A stretch of 48,422 nt of DNA from contig WQTU01000133.1 of NCBI GenBank assembly GCA_009786125.1, positions 1-48,422 of the forward strand. Direction: 5' to 3'. This document shows positions 43,047 to 48,422 of the stretch, one piece after another. The stretch comes from Spirochaetota bacterium (GTDB lineage Bacteria; Spirochaetota; Spirochaetia; CADAEX01). Numbering within the stretch: position 1 is the first letter of the stretch; every line of letters begins with the position of its first letter. The notes below the pieces were generated by a model, which searched no databases, was not told where the DNA came from, and saw only the letters and a list, made by a program, of their open reading frames with translations. The translations under genes were made by a program, and so were the position numbers.

Positions 43047-44384
43047 TTACTCAAAAAAAACTTTGTGCAATTTGATTATTGCATCATCAATTTCATCATC
43101 ATTTAAAACCATTGAAAGGTTTACATCAGATGCACCAAGCGAAATCATTTTTACAGATGTAGGATAAATAGTCTCAAATATTTTTGATATTAAGCTCGAA
43201 TCCTTCCAAATGTTTTTGCCAACAAGACAGATAGTGCCGTTATTGCTTTCTATAGTTACTTTGCCGATTTCTTCAAGTTCTTTTTCTATAAGATCAATAT
43301 TGGCAGTATCTTCAATAGTCATAGATACAGATACTTCCGAAGTTGATATAAGATCAACAGGTGTTTTATACTTGTTAAACACTGTAAATATTCTTGAGAG
43401 AAAACCATAGGCATTTAACATTCTGTAAGAAGAGATATTTATCGATGTTAAGTTTTTCTTTCCTGCAATACCTATTATGCCTTTTTCCACAGGCTGCTTG
43501 ATAATAGAGGTTCCGGTACAATCGGGATTTTTTGTGTTTTTTACAATAACAGGAATATGTTTTACAACAGCAGGGTAGATCGTATAAGGGTGCACAACCT
43601 TTGCGCCAAAAAATGCAAGCTCCGCTGCTTCTGAGTAAGAAATGGTTTCGAGCTTTTTTGCCTGAGGCACAACACGCGGGTCAGTAGTTAATATTCCGTC
43701 TACATCTGTCCATATCTGCACTTCTTCTGCATCAAGAGCCGAGCCAATAATTGTTGCAGAAAAATCAGAGCCTCCGCGTCCAAGCGTTGTGGTAACCCCT
43801 TCGGGCGTTGAGGCAATAAAACCCTGAGTTATTATTATTTTGCCTTTTTTTGGCTTGATATATTCCTTTATTTTTGGATTCGTAAGATCATAGTTAGGCG
43901 ATGCTGCCTTGAAGTTATCATCAGTTATAATAAATTTCCTTGCATCAATAAGCTCGGAATCGATCTTTCTTTCGATAGTGCGATGATATATCAAAAGAGT
44001 TGAAAGTCTTTCGCCGAATGAAACAAGCATGTCAAGGCTTTTTGGAGAACACTCCTTTAGCATGAAAAGCCCTTTGGAGAAAGATTCCAGTTCCTGAAAA
44101 AAGCCATTAAGAGCTTCTGTAGCAGTTTCAAGATTTTTGCCTGTGAGAAAATCTTTTGCTACATCAAAGTGCATTTTTTTCAAAGTCTCGATTGTTTCGA
44201 AAATAGCATTTTTATTGTTTTCTTCTGCTGATTTTCCTATGCTGATAAGTTTGTCTGTAACTTTTGATATTGCAGAGGAGACAAGCACAGGCGCCCGCTC
44301 GATCTGGTTATTTGTAATATCAATGGTTCTGTCTATCCAGTAACTGTCTTTTACTGATGTGCCGCCGAATTTTAGTACAATCAT
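43047..44384 (-). CDS. lysC: Aspartate kinase
   Basis: Phosphorylates aspartate, the first step toward lysine/diaminopimelate, threonine and methionine. The N-terminus MIVLKFGGTSVKD is the kinase signature, then FITQGFIAS, the nucleotide-binding TLGRGGSDFSATIIG and TDVDGILTTDPRVV. Two ACT domains form the last ~140 residues (ITSINISSYRMLNAYGFLS-like region, then TICLVGKNIW), where lysine or threonine would regulate. The length of 445 fits a monofunctional aspartokinase without homoserine dehydrogenase. Its product probably feeds diaminopimelate/ornithine-type wall synthesis. The gene has its own promoter and is divergent from the phosphorylase gene. No lysine riboswitch fits in the short leader. 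Confidence 0.95.
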   Translation of the reverse strand: MIVLKFGGTSVKDSYWIDRTIDITNNQIERAPVLVSSAISKVTDKLISIGKSAEENNKNAIFETIETLKKMHFDVAKDFLTGKNLETATEALNGFFQELESFSKGLFMLKECSPKSLDMLVSFGERLSTLLIYHRTIERKIDSELIDARKFIITDDNFKAASPNYDLTNPKIKEYIKPKKGKIIITQGFIASTPEGVTTTLGRGGSDFSATIIGSALDAEEVQIWTDVDGILTTDPRVVPQAKKLETISYSEAAELAFFGAKVVHPYTIYPAVVKHIPVIVKNTKNPDCTGTSIIKQPVEKGIIGIAGKKNLTSINISSYRMLNAYGFLSRIFTVFNKYKTPVDLISTSEVSVSMTIEDTANIDLIEKELEEIGKVTIESNNGTICLVGKNIWKDSSLISKIFETIYPTSVKMISLGASDVNLSMVLNDDEIDDAIIKLHKVFFE

Positions 44385-44418
44385 ATTCTTCCTGTTTTTT
44401 CAATTTTTTTGACTATTC

Positions 44419-44447
44419 TTATTAACATATATGAGATATTATGTCAA
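44419..44447 (-). promoter_or_regulatory. Promoter of the aspartokinase gene
   Basis: On the minus strand: perfect TTGACA, a 17-base spacer, TAATAA. Transcription would begin near 44412, leaving a leader of about 28 bases. Confidence 0.55.
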
Positions 44448-44495
44448 TAATTAGTTTTTTGGGCGGGCTAGTAATTCGAAGTATCAGGATGAAAT

Positions 44496-45293
44496 ATGTT
44501 AAAAGATTATAAAAAAAGAGTGAAAAAAAGTTTTAAATCGCTAAATCTTAAAGGCAATATTTCTCCAAAAACAGCTATTATTTTGGGTTCCGGATTATCG
44601 GCAGTAAAGGATTCTATTGATGGCACCGAAATTCCTTTCAGCAAAATTAAAGGTTTTCCTGCTCCTACGGTAAAGGGTCATTCAGGAATATTGAAAATAT
44701 CGGACAAAGTTGTTGTTTGCGCAGGCAGAATCCATTATTACGAAGGCCACTCTATTGATGATGTTGTGCTTCCTATTTTTCTTTTAAGCAGGCTTGGGGT
44801 AAAAAATCTGATAATAACAAATGCTGCAGGCGGGATTAACCCAACTTATGCTGCGGGCGAGCTTGTGCTTATTTCCGATCATATAAATCTTACGGGATGC
44901 AATCCCCTTATAGGGATAAATGATGATTCCCTTGGTCCAAGGTTTCCTGATATGAGCGAATGCTACAGTAAAAAACTTATTGAAAAAGCGCTTAGTATTA
45001 AACCAGACTTGAAGCAGGGGGTCTATGCTGGATTAAAGGGGCCATCTTATGAAACCCCGGCAGAAGTAAGAATGCTGCAAACTATTGGCGCAGACCTTGT
45101 TGGAATGTCAACTGTTAATGAGGTTATCGCTGCTTCCTACCTGGGCATGAATGTTATTGGAATATCGTGCGTAACAAATCTTGCTGCAGGAGTAACCGAT
45201 GAGCGGCTTGACCATGCCGAAGTTGTTGAGGCAGGAAAAAAAGCAGGGAAAGAGCTTACTGAGCTTATTCTGAAACTTTTAGCGGAGATATAG
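44496..45293 (+). CDS. punA: Purine nucleoside phosphorylase
   Basis: Cleaves purine (deoxy)nucleosides with phosphate to base and (deoxy)ribose 1-phosphate in purine salvage. It is the trimeric class II type: phosphate loop IILGSGLSAVKDSI, KGHSG, GRIHYYEGH, then ITNAAGGINPTYAAGELVLI (base-site region), GLKGPSYETPAEVRM and the catalytic region VGMSTVNEVIAA, CVTNLAAG. 265 residues is the standard length. AGGA lies about 10 bases before the ATG. It is transcribed toward a MITE-like element and the SNF2 helicase gene. Confidence 0.94.
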   Translation: MLKDYKKRVKKSFKSLNLKGNISPKTAIILGSGLSAVKDSIDGTEIPFSKIKGFPAPTVKGHSGILKISDKVVVCAGRIHYYEGHSIDDVVLPIFLLSRLGVKNLIITNAAGGINPTYAAGELVLISDHINLTGCNPLIGINDDSLGPRFPDMSECYSKKLIEKALSIKPDLKQGVYAGLKGPSYETPAEVRMLQTIGADLVGMSTVNEVIAASYLGMNVIGISCVTNLAAGVTDERLDHAEVVEAGKKAGKELTELILKLLAEI

Positions 45294-45331
45294 CAAGCTT
45301 CGATTTCTTATTATACAAGGATTAAATCCTA

Positions 45332-45548
45332 CTAGGGAAGCACTGATTAAGAACCTATAATTTTTAAAATTTAATAGTAGGTTCTTATTTAACTCTAATT
45401 AATATCCCTTTGGGGCAGTGCTTCCGCATTTTTCTCGTTTTTTTGCAGAAAACTACGAAAAAAGGATAATAGAAAGGTAAAGTAGCCTCGAACAAGTTCG
45501 GGATGCTGCGCAATTTATTCTCGATTGAATAAATCAGCGGTTCCCTAG
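45332..45548. mobile_element. MITE-like element with CTAG flanks and imperfect terminal inverted repeats
   Basis: CTAG-GGAAGCACTGATT on the left matches the reverse complement of the right end, CTAG-GGAACCGCTGATT, at 15 of 17 positions. CTAG on both sides fits the target duplication of IS5-like elements. There is no transposase. The left 90 bases (45336-45425) are also bounded by perfect GGAAGCACTG and CAGTGCTTCC, and contain a further hairpin, AAGAACCTA/TAGGTTCTT. The right half contains a family C repeat (45428-45538), including ATTTATTC-TCGATT-GAATAAAT and the small palindrome CTCGAAC-AA-GTTCGGG. The element fills most of the 271-base gap between the phosphorylase and the helicase. Confidence 0.7.
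45428..45538 (+). repeat. Repeat family C, second copy
   Basis: TTTTTCTCG, AGAAAACTACGAAAAAA, and a hairpin with the loop TCGATT match 36702-36838. At the outer pair of the shared eight-pair stem T-A in one copy is A-T in the other, a compensatory change. Confidence 0.65.
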
Positions 45549-45564
45549 AAATCTGAATTTGATC

Positions 45565-48422
45565 TTATCCAAATATCTCCCGCAACTCCGTATTGCTCAA
45601 TTTCCCTATCCAATTTTCACCGGTAGCAACAGTCATATTTGCAAGATGTTTTTTGCGTTGAATCATCTCGTCAATACGCTCTTCAAAAGTACTTTTGCAA
45701 ATCATACGATGCACTATCACATTTCTTTTTTGACCAATACGATAAGCGCGGTCGGTTGCCTGATTTTCTACAGCAGGATTCCACCATAAGTCGTAATGAA
45801 TAACGTGCGAAGCAGCCGTGAGATTTAACCCGGTACCGGCAGCTTTAAGCGAGAGAAGAAAAACCTTGTCTGCACGATTATGTTGAAAACGGTGAACCAT
45901 TTCTTCACGTTGTTTAATATTGCAGCCGCCATGATAAAACATCGGAGACTCGCCAAAACGCTCTGTAATAAAATGCTCCAACATTTTGCCCATTTCAGTA
46001 AATTGAGTAAAAATCAAAACTTTTTCATTGTTTTCCATAATGATGTTTAACAAATCAAAAAGCAATTCTGTTTTACCAGACAACGAAGCATCAAGCTCTC
46101 CGTTTTTTAAAAATTGAGTCGGATGATTACAAATTTGTTTAAGCGCTAATATCATTTGAAGCACTAAACCCTGCCGCTTAAAGAGAGTTTGCGGATCATT
46201 GCCGCTAACCCCTTCAATTTTTTCCATTGCAGCTAACATTGTTTTTTCGTATAATGCAGCCTGTTGTTTGGTTAATAGTGCAAATTGGTTTTGCTCTATT
46301 TTATCGGGCAAATCTGAAATAATTGTTTTATCGGTCTTCATGCGCCGCAGCATAAAAGGCGCAGTAATTTTGCGAAATTTAGCTACAATTTGCTCATCAT
46401 TAAAAACCTGAATCGGATTAGCATAATCCTCCTTAAACGCTTTAACAGTACCCAGATAACCCTTATTAGCATAATCCATAATAGACCAAAATTCTGTCAG
46501 ACGATTTTCAACAGGCGTACCGCTCATTGCAATGCGAATGTCGGCGGGAATACTCTTAACAGCCTTAGACTGCGCAGTATCCTGATTTTTAATATTTTGC
46601 GCCTCATCAATAATCAGCACCTGCCACTTTTGTTTTTTCAGCAATTCAAAATCGCTTCGCAAAACTCCATAGGTTGTAAGCATAATATCAGCATCAAACA
46701 ATTTCATTTCACGCGATTGTCCATGAAAAATATAAGACGACAACGTTGGAGCAAATTTTTCAATTTCAGCTCTCCAGTTAGTCAATAATCCGGTAGGGAC
46801 AACCACTAAAGCTTTAAGTTTTTTGTTAGCAGGATTGCTTTCATTTTCTTCTTTTAACTTCAACAAAGTAGAAATAACTTGTAAAGTTTTACCTAACCCC
46901 ATGTCATCGGCAATAATACTTCCAAAACCAATACGGCTATTGCGATACATCCAGGAAAAACCACGTTGCTGATAGGGCCGCAATTTGGCATTAAGCCCCT
47001 TTGGCAAAGGAATATCTTCAGTAGACGTTAACTCATTAATTAAATCACGCACTTCGTCGGTAAGAATTACAGGCGAACCTTCATATTCTTCAGCTAACGT
47101 TGTTTGAAGTAATTGATAGGGACTGAACGGCTTGTTCGATGTAAATGTTTTATGTAACTTTTCAAGATCAGCCTCACTCACATAAATATAATTCTCTTTG
47201 AATTTAAACAAACGCGAAGCATTTTTTAACAATTTTTCAAATTCTTCCGGCGGGATAATAGTCTCACCCAAAGCCACTTGCCAATCAAACGAAAGCAAAT
47301 CAGAAAGATTGATAAAACTTTTTTCGCCTTTACTCTTTTTAATTTTGACAGATACTTTCGGACGCAATAGTTCCTGAAGCGCTTTTGGTAACAATATTTT
47401 AATATCAAGTAAACGAACCGCAGGCAAAACATCCATCAGAAAAGCAGCAAACTCATTGTTGGAAAAAATAATGGGTGTATCACCGCCAAAATTGATATGC
47501 GTATCCAAATCGCGAATAAAAGGTATAAGCAGCGAAACACCCTGCAAAATTTTAAATCGCTGTTGTTCATATTGCTTTTGTATTAAAATATCTTTAAGCG
47601 GAATGGGCAATGTATTTGGCTGTGTAGTATCTTCAACAGAAATATGTACTTCAAATTCTTCAATTTGTGTTTCTGATACAGTAATTACAGGCTTATACGT
47701 TTCGGCAGTAAGATAATAGCGGTCTAGCCAAACTTTAATACCGCCGCTTAACGCATTTTCGGCAACTGCATTGAAAGCATAGGCTTTATTCTTAAAAAAC
47801 AAATCTTCAAACAAATCATTATTCGATGGTTTGGAAAAGTGTTGCATTAATTTGCCAGTAAAAAGCGATAGAATTTCAATAGCCTGATTTTCAACCGGCA
47901 ATAATTGTTCTTTTTTGCGAGCGATTTTTTTTATCTGTAACAAACCGTTGGGTAAAATTAGCGTCAACTTTTCAATAATTGTTTTTACATTATTATCAAT
48001 TATTGCCGGCAGCCAACGAATAATGAATTGTTTGTTTTCCAGTTGAACAATTTGCGGAACTACCATACCGTTTGCAGATAAATGCAGCGAAGTAAGTAAA
48101 ATTTTATGAAATGCTGCTACCGAAGGTTCAAAATCAAGCAGACGGTCGGGATTAAGAGCAAAAAGAGCAGGTATTAATTGCTCCATACTTTTTATTTTAT
48201 GGTTTTCCCCGCTAATTTCAATTTCATTATTATCGTTTGTCGTTAACATTAACACGGTACGATTTGTTAATAAATAATTGTCGGAAAGCGGAAAAACAGT
48301 ATTAAAATCCAATTTTTTTGCAAGAGTACTGGCTGCATTTTTTGAAATAAAATTAAGCTTCATTGCATATTTTTCACGAAAATTACCCGAAGGGTAAAAG
48401 GGCGGCATATCGGGTAACAACT
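45565..48422 (-). CDS. SNF2-family DNA helicase/translocase (5' end outside window)
   Basis: At least 951 residues, open at the right edge; the TTG used by the ORF track is unlikely to be the true start. The C-terminal ~500 residues are a complete SNF2 motor: LRPYQQRGFSWMYRN, Walker A ADDMGLGKT, VVVPTGLLTNW, DEAQ box IIDEAQNIKN, MSGTPVENRL, FTQFTEMGKML, and KAAGTGLNLTAASHVIHYDL with TDRAYRIGQ. The N-terminal ~450 residues are a bacterial SNF2-associated region with no clear motifs. The C-terminal ending ATGENWIGKLSNTELREIFG resembles, from memory, Bacteroidetes homologues. It probably remodels protein-DNA complexes. Its 3' end adjoins a MITE. Confidence 0.9.
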   Translation of the reverse strand, partial: LLPDMPPFYPSGNFREKYAMKLNFISKNAASTLAKKLDFNTVFPLSDNYLLTNRTVLMLTTNDNNEIEISGENHKIKSMEQLIPALFALNPDRLLDFEPSVAAFHKILLTSLHLSANGMVVPQIVQLENKQFIIRWLPAIIDNNVKTIIEKLTLILPNGLLQIKKIARKKEQLLPVENQAIEILSLFTGKLMQHFSKPSNNDLFEDLFFKNKAYAFNAVAENALSGGIKVWLDRYYLTAETYKPVITVSETQIEEFEVHISVEDTTQPNTLPIPLKDILIQKQYEQQRFKILQGVSLLIPFIRDLDTHINFGGDTPIIFSNNEFAAFLMDVLPAVRLLDIKILLPKALQELLRPKVSVKIKKSKGEKSFINLSDLLSFDWQVALGETIIPPEEFEKLLKNASRLFKFKENYIYVSEADLEKLHKTFTSNKPFSPYQLLQTTLAEEYEGSPVILTDEVRDLINELTSTEDIPLPKGLNAKLRPYQQRGFSWMYRNSRIGFGSIIADDMGLGKTLQVISTLLKLKEENESNPANKKLKALVVVPTGLLTNWRAEIEKFAPTLSSYIFHGQSREMKLFDADIMLTTYGVLRSDFELLKKQKWQVLIIDEAQNIKNQDTAQSKAVKSIPADIRIAMSGTPVENRLTEFWSIMDYANKGYLGTVKAFKEDYANPIQVFNDEQIVAKFRKITAPFMLRRMKTDKTIISDLPDKIEQNQFALLTKQQAALYEKTMLAAMEKIEGVSGNDPQTLFKRQGLVLQMILALKQICNHPTQFLKNGELDASLSGKTELLFDLLNIIMENNEKVLIFTQFTEMGKMLEHFITERFGESPMFYHGGCNIKQREEMVHRFQHNRADKVFLLSLKAAGTGLNLTAASHVIHYDLWWNPAVENQATDRAYRIGQKRNVIVHRMICKSTFEERIDEMIQRKKHLANMTVATGENWIGKLSNTELREIFG

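Noticed and set aside
44385-44495. Lysine riboswitch before the aspartokinase gene
   Set aside because: The predicted leader is under 30 bases and has none of the extended stems of that riboswitch.

Overview
The window is about 48 kb of low-GC bacterial DNA that reads as a spirochaete chromosome, most likely Treponema or a close relative (identification by recalled family content, no search run). The strongest pointers are a giant GreA carrying a TPR-rich N-terminus, an outer-membrane protein of the treponemal UPF0164/FadL-like type, a SpoIIE/RsbU-type phosphatase fused to a sensor, a PilZ receptor of spirochaete style, and the run murG-cvpA-clamp-loader-like-atoS-atoC. No rRNA, tRNA, CRISPR array or prophage was seen.

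Layout. 1-4428 (minus): TPR protein, giant greA and a vWA protein form one operon, fired from a promoter whose -35 box overlaps that of the divergent rpe. 4521-6770 (plus): rpe, a TPR membrane protein, dtd. 6757-8247 (minus): a lipase-like lipoprotein. 8248-10800 is a decayed zone: a receiver-domain pseudogene, a small membrane protein, a second pseudogene cut short by a 72-bp dispersed repeat, and a small secreted protein. 10801-20094 (plus): a compact type II secretion operon, in order prepilin peptidase, secretin, GspE, GspF, GspG, three further pseudopilins and a long GspL/M-like protein. 20141-21373 (minus): UPF0164 outer-membrane protein. 21551-31466 (plus): a large periplasmic repeat protein, the propeller-sensor phosphatase, a zinc-ribbon protein, a lipoprotein and a PilZ protein, which look like one envelope-sensing/signalling unit. 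31440-33762 (minus): ECF-type permease, Gx transporter and NusG-II protein, plus a secreted protein. 33815-39979 (plus): murG, cvpA, delta-prime-like gene, NtrC-type two-component pair, hemerythrin. 40122-45293: YwaF/TMEM164-like membrane protein, ArsP-type permease, DUF362 lipoprotein, aspartokinase (minus) and purine nucleoside phosphorylase (plus). 45565-end (minus): a SNF2 helicase that runs off the window and looks foreign.

The most unusual material is a set of short palindromic repeats that sit not only between genes but inside reading frames without breaking them. One family adds a segment of the form FP(A/G)xxxx(A/S)SE(A/G)S to the GspL-like protein and to the AtoS-like kinase, with a third copy between genes. 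A second family adds peptides to GspE, GspL and possibly a pseudopilin, and has another copy nested inside a third repeat at 36.7 kb. A 72-74-bp repeat occurs at 9.5 and 40.0 kb, and a MITE-like element with CTAG flanks lies at 45.3 kb. Together these suggest a genome populated by small non-autonomous elements that tolerate in-frame insertion, comparable in concept to the Rickettsia palindromic elements.
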